Assembly (NCBI RefSeq): GCF_040054535.1
Contig: NC_090789.1
Location: 3,612,697 to 3,676,696, forward strand
Reading direction: 5' to 3'
Length of the DNA: 64,000 nucleotides
DNA from: Antennarius striatus
Taxonomy: Eukaryota > Chordata > Actinopteri > Lophiiformes > Antennariidae
Part shown: piece after piece, positions 21,061-32,500 of the stretch
Layout: each line of letters begins with the position of its first letter
Numbering within the stretch: position 1 is the stretch's first letter
Made by a program: the position numbers and the translations under genes
Notes under the pieces: model-generated
Told to the model about the DNA's origin: nothing
The model's database searches: none
Seen by the model: the letters and a program-made list of their open reading frames with translations, nothing else

Positions 21061-22100
21061 GCGACAGGCCTGTGACGTCGCTTGCAAATTGACCAATTAC
21101 CAAACAGTACTCGAAACTATGGCCTATGAGTTTAGCCTGTCAGGAGATCGTGTTTCTCAACCAAACCAAGAACGCCCACATTAAAAATGCCAACAGGTTT
21201 GTGTGCGCTGCCTGAATAACGGAACCAAGCCGGACGAGAGGAGGCAGCGGCAGTAGGGGGCGGTAACAGCAACAAAAGACTACAACAGCCTGCACCGGAA
21301 GTGAAGAAACGCATCCGGCTAGGTCGATTTACGTGTCAAATTGTTTTAATATCAAACCTTAATGTAGAATTCAGCATCATATCAATTTACTGCGATTTAA
21401 ATATCGGCTGACTGGTCGGTCTTTTTTATAAACAAGGATGAAAAGATTGCGGTTAAATTTAGAAAATGTAATTTTTAATTACCGAAATAATGACTGGGAA
21501 CAAACAGCTATGAACCCATGTGCCTCGCAGAAAGCTGGAAATTCTAAAACTACAGACATTAAAAAAAAAATCCTAAATATGAAAGTTGCCACTTCAGAAT
21601 TTTGGTTGAGAAAGACAAAAAACAATGAATTGTACTGAACATTATGATATAGAAAACAAAGCATGCAGATCAGGTGGGAGTTGACGGATGTTTCACTCTG
21701 GCTCTCCAAAGGCAAACTTGGGAAAATCCAAAAGCCCATCCAGAATGCTCTTAAAACATGCGACTATCCAAACTTGGCGTTTGTTAAGACTGACAAATCC
21801 AGAAACAACAAACGAGAGAGGGAAAGATAAACAGAAATCTGTTGTCATTCATCTTTGCTGGTGTTTTGTTGTCTTGGAGGTTTTGTGTTGCTGTTTTCTG
21901 CTTCAACAGGAGCACCAGTATCTGGACGCTCTGCCAATCACACCTGAAGAAACCTTTTGGATGAAAGGTGAAACATCTTTAATCAACCTTAAGAAAGTCC
22001 AGTTTTGTAAAGATTCTGATGAACAAGGATTAAATCATATCGCTTCCTCAAGATTCCACCACTTTTCTTTTGATAACGCAACAGCTTGAGAACACAACTC
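21061..22100. other. Intergenic segment between nutf2 and bloc1s4
   Basis: No gene was recognised. Around 21,905-22,080 the plus strand reads like a familiar fish repeat fragment (GAAGAAACCTTTTGGATGA then AGGTGAAACATCTT), similar to sequence that accompanies dispersed retroelements. No intact element boundaries are visible. Confidence 0.35.
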
Positions 22101-22117
22101 ATCATATATAGTGTGCT

Positions 22118-22123
22118 TTTATT
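22118..22123 (-). other. bloc1s4: bloc1s4 polyadenylation signal
   Basis: A minus-strand AATAAA (CAATAAAAGCACAC) lies about 620 bp past the bloc1s4 stop codon, giving a likely 3' UTR of about 22,100-22,743. Confidence 0.55.
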
Positions 22124-22743
22124 GAAAAGGTGCCATCAAAGACGCAGCCCTATATCAACGAGGAAACTGCAAGAAACATAAGGCTAAATTGAATATTTTG
22201 AAATGGAAGACACTAAATGCTTAACTGGATGACGTCATATTGCTAGGGGGAGACTGACGTGAGATTAGAAATGCAGATTATTTCATAACAGCGTGCAGGT
22301 CTTTACAAACACCAGCAGTAGGAATGTTTTTTTTTCTTTTCTAAAAAGCTGGGTTAATTCTTTGTTCGACTCAGTTCCTCCGTTTGTACCTTCTTTACAG
22401 TGTCCCATATGCAGCTGGGATGACAATGTCCTCCTAATCTGCCACAAAACAGAAAGAGAAAACAAGACCGACAGAAACAAGACCTGTTTAGGCACTTTAA
22501 AAATCATTTCCTCAATTGTTGCTACAGTTCAGTCTTTGCTGCTGCCTGGTGAATAACACTGGAAGTGCAGAAAGTCTCCATGCACTGATCCATCCTCTGA
22601 CTTGTTCAGAAAAGGCTACTATTGCTTTTTTGAGGCCACTGCACCAGTAGATCATCCCGCAATGGATGGCAGTAAAAGTTGTCTCTACAATTTCACCCAT
22701 CAGACCTCTGAGGTTAGAACCAAGTGATTTGTTAAATGTCCTT

Positions 22744-25648
22744 TCACTGTTCTGGCTGCGATGTGAAAAAATCATCTGCTCGGAACACGCTGGGTATCTC
22801 CTGACGCTGACGCTGTGCTGGTCTTCTTGGGCTGGCCGGTTTCTGTTGGGGACACAATACATCAAAATCTCAAATGCTTATCGGAATATTTAGAACTACG
22901 AATTCACCCGTACAACACGGATCACTCACATTTAAAAAGCCTGGGACGCTCATTGTCCGGAGGATCTTCTTGAAAGCACCTGGTAGCGTTCCCAGCTCTC
23001 CCTCTGCTTGTGCCACCTGCTCCTCCATCGCGCTGACGTTGGCTCCCACCATCTTTACAAAGGCCTGTAGTTTCATAAGGTCATCACCGCAAAGAAGTTG
23101 ATAAACATGAGATTCTTTATAGAGTATCATTTAAAAAATTTCACTGTAACATTAAGGTAAAACACACGCAAAAAAAGAAAGGTGATTACTCGGTGATGCA
23201 AACAAATAAATAGGCAGTACTTGTTTCAACTTTAATTTGATCAATTCTGAAAATTAGGCACATGTTTAAAATAACTGATTACAAATGCTCAAGAGATTTA
23301 AATAAGCAAAAGCCATATTATAATGAATAATACATAATATGAAGATTAACTAATAATAAATTAAAATGTTGAAGCGGATCCCGGCAAATGTGTTTTCTCA
23401 AGTAATGTTTATTCAGAGTAATTCAAATGGATTTAATATTTTAGGGATTTCAATCAGGACATTTTAAAAAACGACAACATCTTAACCCACATCCAAAGAA
23501 AATCATATTTTTTGATAACTCTCAAGCTATTGATGATAAACATATGAACCATGTTAAGAATAGGTTTCCAGGATGAAGGAATGAGGTGGTAGCTCTGAGA
23601 AATTCCTACATTGGATTTGAAAACTGGGACTAGTGTTTACCTCAGTTATTAGACAATGAAACGGTCAACCAATAAAGATTACAGTACTTGTGCCTAATAT
23701 CTCTAAGATAGTGAGGAGGATATTGCACTTAGTTAACTGTGAAAACATTTTCTAATATCCTGTTTACATTCCATGTTTCCTGATGCATTCATTTAAGAAC
23801 TCTGTTTATTTTACAGTCTGCTCTGACCACAGAACACCATTGTCGGGATAAAAAAGAGTGCTTCAAAAACACATAACTAAATAGAGAGCAACACACAAAT
23901 TTGTGGAGCTAAAATAATCACTTACCTCTAACTTATCAATTCTTCTGTAAATTTGTCTCATTTCATCAGATTTCTGCTGGATTTGAGGTAGATTTTCATT
24001 CACTATCTGAGAGGTATCATTGCGGATCTGTTGCGATGACACACAAATAAAAGAGAAACACAGATGTAATGCAGTGAAAATAACATACAGGGCACACACA
24101 CACTCCTTTGTCATGTCTAATTGGCTTACCATATCCAACATTCCGACGAATTCATCTACTCTGGTCAGCATTTCTTCCAAGCTTTTTTCCAAACATAGGA
24201 TCTAAAGGAGATATCAACAAACATGAACTCATTGCATGATATGCCTCATACAGACTCTTATACTTGTGTTTACAGGTTTTTGAACTTAAGTCCTGCTCAC
24301 TGCTTATAGCTGGAATTCAGCAATATGTTTTTAAATGGAGTCAGCGAGGGCCAGAACACAGCAGCCTCTGAACTCATGATCCAGCTAGAGAACTCAGAAA
24401 CTCCAACAATGTCAAGCGGCGCAACAGCAATCCGGTCAGGCAAACATTATCAGCGATTATTCAATTAAAAAAACTATTTGTCTCCAAGGGGCAAAGGAAG
24501 TCACATAAAGCAACAGTATTGGTGCAAAAGAAAACACTATCAAGTCCCTTCCCTGAACACCGCTATTAATCACATGTCAGCGCAGCGATTTGTGATTCGC
24601 TCACAATTACTAACCAGAAAACAAGACATATGAACTCTGGTCACATGGTTGAATAATGAATGTCATGGTGTTGGCATTAACAAAATTAAAATCCGTTTAC
24701 AGGCATTTCCGTTGGCCTTCGGGTTGCTAAAAGAAGAAATGCGTATTCTATGAAGCATATGGCCCACATTGTCACTGTTGCCATGGTGATGTAAAATACT
24801 TAAAACCTGTGTGCAATGGGCTGCGATCCCACGGGATGACATCATCCAGAGGTCATGCCAGTTCATGAGGAAGAGAATTACAGCTTTAAACAAAGCTGAC
24901 GGGAAACACACCGATTCACGGTTGTATTACAGTTGTGTCATTATGCCTATGTTTTTATGTTTTGCTCGTAAAAATACTCATATAACTGCCTTGTTCCTTG
25001 TACCTGTGTTCTGTTTTTTTTAAATATATATATATATACTTGTTTTTTTTTCATCTTTAATGGCAACAAGAGCATTCTATTCATTTTAGTTCCTGTATTT
25101 GTCACAGACAACCAATAAAAATAAATTAGGAACCAAAACTCTCATATTTCCATATTAATCAACCCACACAAGTAAATTTGTATCAACAGTTGTGTATTTT
25201 TAAATCTCTTGAACGTCGGTCACTCCATTCATTTAGCGGAGCTACTTGTTAGCCCCAAACCCCGCAGTAACACCTTTCACCGGGCTAAAGCTAACGGGGT
25301 GACCCGAGTGTAGGCGGCACCAGCACGGACCTCTTCTCCCGCTGTCGCCCGGATGTAGGATGAGTAGGCGAGGGCGGCGTGTCTCACAACTTCGTCGTCC
25401 TGCTCTGTGCTGTGCCGGTCGGACGTCCCGGGCTCCGCCGCCTCGTTCGGGCTGGGGCTCGGGGGGTTAGCGTTAGCCGCTGCGCCAAAGCTCGGGCTCT
25501 GGGACACGGAGCCGCTGCTCAGGATCTCGCTGACCATCGACAAGCTGCTCGTACTCTGCGACACGATCCCGCTGTCTCTGCTGATTTCCGCGCTGGACTC
25601 CTCCAGGGGCGACAGAAGGCCTACCCTGTCTCCTCGATGGAAGTCCAT
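22744..25648 (-). CDS. bloc1s4: BLOC-1 subunit 4 (cappuccino), complete, 5 coding exons
   Basis: Exons are 25648-25331, 24201-24130, 24027-23926, 23064-22930 and 22842-22744, making 726 nt or 241 residues (human 217), in phase. Cappuccino is a coiled-coil subunit of BLOC-1, which sorts cargo from endosomes to melanosomes and other lysosome-related organelles. Residues 24-32 read SRDSGIVSQ as in human BLOC1S4. Residues 110-209 form the helical core with TRVDEFVGMLDM, EMRQIYRRIDKLEAFVKMVG, and EEQVAQAEGELGTLPGAFKK. The C-terminus VFRADDFF matches human LFRTEDYF. Exon 1 ends at a weak donor (GAG/GTCCGT), the only one nearby that keeps phase. BCAS4 is the main alternative: its IRSDTSQI segment resembles IRNDTSQI here, but both ends favour cappuccino. 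As I recall, human BLOC1S4 is a single-exon gene while this one has four introns. Confidence 0.9.
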
Positions 25649-25697
25649 CCTGGCTTTTCTGTCCCACTGCCGTGTTTTGCCTTGTCAACTGACTTGG

Positions 25698-25707
25698 GTC
25701 ACGTGAC
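25698..25707. promoter_or_regulatory. bloc1s4: CLEAR/TFEB-type site upstream of bloc1s4
   Basis: GTCACGTGAC is the exact 10-bp palindromic consensus described for TFEB/TFE3/MITF-family regulation of lysosomal genes. It lies 50 bp upstream of the bloc1s4 start codon. A second E-box core CACGTG, in the context TCACGTGT, is at 25,726-25,731. Function is inferred from the motif and the gene's role. Confidence 0.65.
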
Positions 25708-25725
25708 GTGCGGACTACGGTGGCT

Positions 25726-25731
25726 CACGTG
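25726..25731. promoter_or_regulatory. bloc1s4: Second CACGTG E-box upstream of bloc1s4
   Basis: This is a CACGTG core with flanks TCACGTGT, a good match to M-box/CLEAR-like sites. It lies 19 bp beyond the perfect CLEAR palindrome and about 80 bp upstream of the start codon. Confidence 0.5.
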
Positions 25732-25749
25732 TGGCAAAAATAGTTTAGC

Positions 25750-28000
25750 GCATAAAGTTATTTGTTACTGTATACCCCTGTCAGACATCACTTTTTCATA
25801 ATTGTGCATAGGTGTGCAACAGTTTTAAATTGTTTGGTCAATTAATATTTTTCTAATATTGGAAAAATATTGAAAAAAAAAATACAAAAAAAGCTGTATT
25901 TAGCAATTATGTTAGAAGTGAACCTGACCAGATCTCTTTCAAAATATTCATTCCCAACTCATATTTTTTCAAAATCAAAATTTAGTGCCAGTTTTTTTTT
26001 AGATATTATTTCTGTAAAACAAAACCAAATAAAAGGGGTAATCACACAAAATCTAGCTGTTGCTGTAGTAAAAATTGTGCAGTCTTTACAACATGCCAGG
26101 ACTACACTGGATGATCAGGACAGTTTCTCAAGGTTTGCAACATTCACCCAAGCATGTTTTCACTTACTGAGCGGGGTGAGTAGTAAACTGAACTTCACTG
26201 TACCCTTCAAACAGTGTTTGATTTTTCAAAATTCTCCAAAGTTACCTTCATTTACATTTTTAAAATGACGTTGAAAGATGCAAAGTCAATAATTTCATCA
26301 TAAAACACTTTAATGTCTTTAACATGAATTACAACTATGTAGCTTTGAGTCTCAAGTTAGCAAGGAGAGAAACTTAGTCACTTACCAAAAAAAAAAAATT
26401 GCTTCAGCCAAATATCTGTAAAACAAACATGGGTGTTCATGGGAGATCATACTGTATACTGCTAATAAGTATTATGAAAAAAAGAACGGTTTAAATCTGC
26501 ATTTAGGATGCATTCTCAACTGGTTATGAGGCATAAAAATAACTTAAAAAGGAAACGATTACTTTGGCTGATTATATATTTAATCGTCCAAATATAAATG
26601 CCTGATAATTTATCTTTAGAAACTATCATGGTATTAATTTAAAAAAAGCAAAACTTTGTGCTCTGATAATTATCTATACTGTACTGTAATTATCATGTGG
26701 CGCCGTGTCATTCCAAACCTGGCCAGCAGGTGGCAGCCAGAATTACTACATGATGGATCTGATGCAGTGGAGCACTAGGGAAGTTTTAATGGAAGGTTTA
26801 TCACACATTTCCCCACACAAATTATCAAATAGAGTAATTATCTGTCGAATAAGCAATTACTTACCTTCACTATAACATTTTAGGTCAGTCAATACACTCC
26901 AAATGAATAATTACTGGTGCAGTCTGCAGCCAGCAACCGATTGGTGGGGATTGGATGATCCATTAGGTGTTTTAGCAGTGCAGTATCTTGAGCACACACA
27001 GCTGACAAACATTCATTAGCAGAGAGGTGAAAGGAGCTTGTTCCAGCTGGAAGACCTCCTGACCCAGGACAAAGCTGCATTCCTGCTGCACTTCCATGTT
27101 GAATTTATTGGCTGTGGTTAACAGCCAGAAGATGAAGACTAATCACAAAAAAAGGAATTCCAGCCAACAATAATCCATCTCCACTCTCTTACATCAATGA
27201 AAAATGGTTTTGTGACGACACGACGTGGGAATCCTTGCTGCCCTGTTCACTTTCACCTTCAACAATGCCTCCAACAGGGAAACAAACAAGAGTAGGGTTC
27301 ACGGATGAGTTCATCCACGAGTAGACATTATAAATACCAGTGCGGTATTTATAATCTACCTGATTACTGTGAATATTCAAGGTATGAGTGTCTCTGCAGA
27401 ATGACAGATCTACCAGTAACAGTGAGTCACATGTTTTGGGATTCTGTTTTTTAAAAATTTTCAGATACTTTTATGAGGAAATTAGGATGTTAGCCTCTAA
27501 TACGACCGTTTGCTTTGCTGCCTACAGCTTTAGAGAAGTATTTATTTGTGGTTCTGCAAGGTTGAAAACAAAATTCAATAATTTTGTGTTTGTTGTGGCT
27601 GTTTGTTTCTGTTGAATCTGCTTTTTCTGTGACGAGAGGGTCCAGATGAAATTATAACTGATGTGATTTAAGCAGCCATAACTGCGGAACTCATGTGGTG
27701 AAACTGAGGATTTAAAATGTAGTTCAACTATGACAAAATCAAGCATTCATCAGCAAAACTTAATGTTATTCATTATATATCACCATCTTCAATTTCAAAA
27801 TATTATTCCATGACAAAATAGCTTTTCTTATTATTTTTAAACAGTATTTGTAGTGGGTTTTTTTAACAGCTATTCAAATGAAAGCAGTTCCAATGAAGTC
27901 CTGACACACACATTATAAATGATGGTACTAAATCCCAGAAATGTAACCGCTGAACCAATCATCACTTTTCTACTTCGCAAAAGTGTGAGACTTAAATTAA
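25750..28000. other. Intergenic DNA between bloc1s4 and pard6g
   Basis: The stretch is AT-rich with no recognisable exon, RNA gene or element ends. Open frames are short and without family resemblance. Confidence 0.45.
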
Positions 28001-28006
28001 TTTATT
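28001..28006 (-). other. pard6g: pard6g polyadenylation signal
   Basis: A minus-strand AATAAA (TTTCAATAAATT) lies about 500 bp past the pard6g stop codon and marks a likely 3' UTR end. Confidence 0.5.
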
Positions 28007-28507
28007 GAAACAGATACAAGGATTTGATCACGATCATCAATGCGTAAAAGATGCTAAAACAACAAGAAAAAAAATTCTACACAGCACTTATCTGCATATA
28101 AGAAATATAGATTTACCCTTTAAAAATATCCATAAACAACCCCAAGTTGGTCCCGATAGTAAGAATGAACATGATCTTAATAAAAGTGGTCACGAACCAA
28201 AGATATTAGGCTGCAGAAACATTCAGAATACAGTGGACTCTCCTAAAAACAGTTTGTTCGGCTGTGTGTTACAAACAAAATCTTTTGATGGAAAACGGAC
28301 AAGTTGAAAAAAAAATACAAGAACTATATACACACAATACATTTTCCTTGTTCCCTGGCTTGTAACTTCCTATTTTTCAATTATTTTTTTAGCATCAAAA
28401 CAGAAGTTACAAAATGAGCAAACACTGATGCTCGTACGCGTCCGGTCTGGCGCTCCAGTTTTAGTCTCTGAGCGGTTGTGATGTTTGTGTGTGCGTGTGT
28501 GTCAGTA

Positions 28508-29586
28508 TTATAGGGTTATGACAGTGCCGTCCTCCTCCACCCCTCCCCTGGGCAGCGCCAGACTGTGTCGTGGGTCCGTTTTCATGGAGCTGAGGATTTT
28601 GTGCAGGCTGCCGTTGCTGTGGCGTAGGGCCGGGTTGCTGCCGTGATGCAGGGGCTGCGGGTGGGGCTGGCGGTGCTGCGACTGCGGGTTGGGGAGGGGG
28701 TTCTGGTAGAGGTTCAGGTCTCTGTGGAGCTGGTAGCTGAGGTTGCTGTGTTGGTAGTGATGGGAGCCGCCGTTCAGGCTCGGCTGGGAGTGGAAAGAGG
28801 CGGTGGAGACCACCGATAAAGGTCGAGTGGGAGGGCTGGGGGGCGCCGCCGGACCCGCGGCCGTCGCCGGCGTCTGCTGGTGAGCGCGAGTCACGCTGGA
28901 CGCCAAGGACGCGTTGGACCTCTGAGAAGGTCGCTTGAGGCTGTTCTCAATGACGATGTCCGTCTCTTCGTCGCTCTCCATGTCGTCTTGGTAACCATGC
29001 GCCCCAGAGGGTACCACTCCAGCGGGGGCCACCGATAGGCTGGGGTAACCGGTCGACCCGCTGCTGTCTGACGATTGCCCCGAGCTCCCTGAGATCCGAC
29101 TGCTGCGAACCACGTTGTTACGCTGGTTGACCGGCTTGACCGTCACTATCAGGTTGTGGCTGTTGGCGATCATCATATCCGTGACCTGATCCAACGATTT
29201 CCCGGACACCTCGATGCCGTTCACCTCCAGCACCTCGTCGTTCACCGCCAGCAGCCCGGTGCTCTCCGCCAACCCTCCGGGAACCAAACGCGATATGAAG
29301 ATCCCCGGGACTTTCTCCAGCCCGTGCGGCGTCACCCGAACGCTGGTGCCGTCTCGGATGTAGAATCCCAGGGGTTTGTCCGAGCCGTGGCGGTACAGAC
29401 GGACGCGGCGGTGAGATTCAGGCAGGATGTCGACATCGATGATGGAGGAGACGGGTCGGAAGTCCTGCGGCATGCCGATACGGATCTGAGGACGCTTGCG
29501 GTTGACGTCGTTATTACGCAGAGCGACCACTGCCTTCTTCCTCCGAGTTAACGTGTTGGTGCCAAAGTTAGCGTAGTCGACTTCTT
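28508..29586 (-). CDS. pard6g: pard6g exon 3: semi-CRIB, PDZ and C-terminal linker
   Basis: This is the last coding exon, opening after a CAG acceptor with two bases that complete a glutamate codon split by intron 2. It encodes [18 protein letters not shown], the semi-CRIB, the whole PDZ domain and the unusually long C-terminal region. GC content is well above the flanking DNA, as expected of an exon in this fish. Confidence 0.95.
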
Positions 29587-32500
29587 CTGCAAAGAAACAC
29601 AGGGAAAGTGTTAGAAATTACATATTTATACAGAGGTTTCATCATTTTTATTCTCTTATGTGTTCATAAATATCAAAAGCAAGTGAAAAACCTAAATAAA
29701 ACTTAAAGGATGATTGAGGGAAGAGTTTTTAAAGTTCAAAAACAAACTGACAACAGGAAAACCTGGAATGACGCACGCTAAAACAAACACTCCGGTCTTT
29801 GCATTTAAATCAAACCACCTGACATCCAGACCTTTGTTCGCTTTGGAATGAGCTGCTAAATATTTACACAAAGTTTATTCCCATAGTGGGGAAAAAAAAA
29901 GAGGCCATTATTGAAGCTACAAACAAAACCTGAGGGTTGCATGAAGGCAACATCTTTATTTTTTCCCCCCACAATGAATCCAAAATACGTTTTAAAATCC
30001 CATGTGAACGCGTCGTGTGGATAAAGACGGTCTTTGTGAGGCTGTTCATAGAAAATGCTGAGTGTGTGTGGAGCATTCCTGTGTGTGCTGACGGAGGTGA
30101 ACCACCCTCATGTTACCCAGCAGGAGTTGCAGCGTTTCCCAGTGTGCATTTCTGCCTCCAGACACACAGGCACATACATGAACTATCCTCTATCCTAAAC
30201 CTTAAACTGAACTGGACCCCCCCCCTCCCTCCCCTACAAGAGAGAGGAGAGAGAAACATCTCCAGAACAGCTGCTGCCAAACATGTTTGGATAAAATACA
30301 AGAAAGGAAGGAAGATTGAGGAATAAATACACCCTACGGGGAAGACAACCGTGCTCTTGACCGTGTGGGAGAAGTGAACAAATTTGTGTTGCACGGTGAA
30401 AACAATAATAAATTAAAAGCTCTCTAATCGCCCCCCCCCCATTTGTCTCAGGAAGACAGGAAATCTGCGCCCGGCAAAACCTCCATGTGAAAGGAAGCGA
30501 TGGGTCGCCAGGTTTGGGAGCATCAGCGCCGGCGCTTCCATCACGCTACCGATGAGTCATGTGTGCCTTTGCTGTTTTTTGGGGACACCTGCTTTATGAA
30601 ATCACTGTGGGTGAGCAGTGCTGTAATTATTGGCGCCATCTTCAAAGTTCAACGCCGAGGGTGGGTGGGTGGGTGGGAGGGAGCAGCGAAACAAATATGG
30701 AGTCTCCGAGCGGAGCCAGCTGGCCGTCCCGGCCGTCCCTCCGGCCTCGGAGCGGCGCGTACATCTGCCGTACGACTGTCTCCTCCATGCTGACTCATCG
30801 TTTTAGCACGTTTTTTTGTTTTTTTCTTCCCCTCATTCAACCCGCCTCCACCAGCTCCTCCTGAGCAGAATGTTGACGAAGCAGCGTGTTTAACTACAGC
30901 TTTCAGGAGTGGAGGCTTGGAATTCAGCTGCATTGCCGTCTCCAAATAAATGCACGACACCTGGTAATGAAATAGTTCCATTTTCAACCTTTACCGCCTC
31001 GAAATGAGCTTTTCTTTTGGCATCATCGAGCTTGAAGTTGAGTTTTTTTCCCTGTCTGTTGCTGCAGAGCTTCGTTTTTGATTGGATCCAGAAAAGGCAT
31101 TTGCTGCAGGGGCTGGAAATTCTGCCACAAGTGAAAGTCTTCCTGATGGGAACCACGTTGGAGAGTCTCATTAGAGGTCTAAGAACGCCTCCTCCCCCTC
31201 TCTGCACCCTCACCTCAGTGGGGAAACCAACACCGCTACGCAACACCCGTGTATTTAGCAGGACAGATGATCTTTCGGTCAGAAATCCCTTTTTGTGCAC
31301 CAATCATTATGCTTTTCGATTCGTAATGTCTCGCAGCTGTTTGTCAAAATCCCATCGAAGGCCCATATTGGTGCAATTTGTTCAAAGAAACTTGGAAGAA
31401 AGAGTTTCCTATGTTATAGGGAATAGCTAAAGATAGAAGATTCAATAAGAGCTAAGGAGCGGTTCTGGGGGTTTGGGACACCTTGTTCTGATTATACTGA
31501 TCAAAAGTCAATGGAAACTCAACATTTTAAAAAGGGGAGTTGGTCCATAAGCGGTCCCACTGATGTCTTTAGTTATCTAAAGAACAATGATAGCAAATAA
31601 AAACGCACATCGCCCAGCTTTCGCATCTCTGGACCGAATGGCGATGGGCGTAAAGAGAAGAATAGAGTCTACATAGTTGCTGAGATGAATGACAAGCGTT
31701 TTTAAAAAAATCAATTACTCTCCTACGTCACGCCGAGCGAGATGAATACCAAACATCCAGTAGCGCCACATAGTTGGATGGAGAATGTGACTGTGGGCCA
31801 AGCAAGTCAGGTGAAAGGCATTTACCCAGGCAAACAAACGCAAAAGTCACTTCGAGTTTCAGTGCAAATTCAGTGAAATTCAACATATAATCGTCTCGAG
31901 CAGGAAAATAAAATGATTTAATCCATTTGTCAGAATCAATTTTCAACATCAACATTATCAACATTCTGTTCTTCCGGCTTCTCCAAAAATGAGAATCAGT
32001 TGAGTTCCGTCCTTTTCGTTGCTCTGCTTCACAAAAGCGGCTTGAAGCTAATGGAAACAACCCTGGTAAGTAAAAACCACCAGAGCAGCGCTGGGATTAC
32101 ACCATCTGGACGAGCCAAAATTAAATTTAAAAAAATATATGAGATGTTGAATATAAGATCCAGCCTGTCAGCAAAATTCTCTGTCAGTCTGTCTGCAGGG
32201 GAATTAGATGGAGAACTAGAGAGTTCTACAAACTGAAGGTTTGAATTTCCTTCAGAAAGTCAAACACTATTACCTCTGGTGATGTTAGAGCTAAACTGCT
32301 GCTAGACAGCTGCTATATCAATCAATTAATTGATGAGCTGATCAAAAGAATTATTAAAAAAATTATTTCAAAAGCTTCTTCAACGCCTGAGTCTTCTTGT
32401 CATGGTTCATGATTGATTGTAGTATTTTTCGGCGTTTTAGTTTAACAAAAAAAGGAATTTTAAGATGCAACTTTTGCATATTTCAAAATTTTCTGACATT

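Noticed and set aside
22744-25648. Assignment of the cappuccino-like gene as bcas4
   Set aside because: The segment IRNDTSQI is BCAS4-like, but the DSGIVSQ N-terminus, EELEQ-like core ending FKKIL and VFRADDFF tail agree better with BLOC1S4. Orthology by locus remains open and is raised as a finding.
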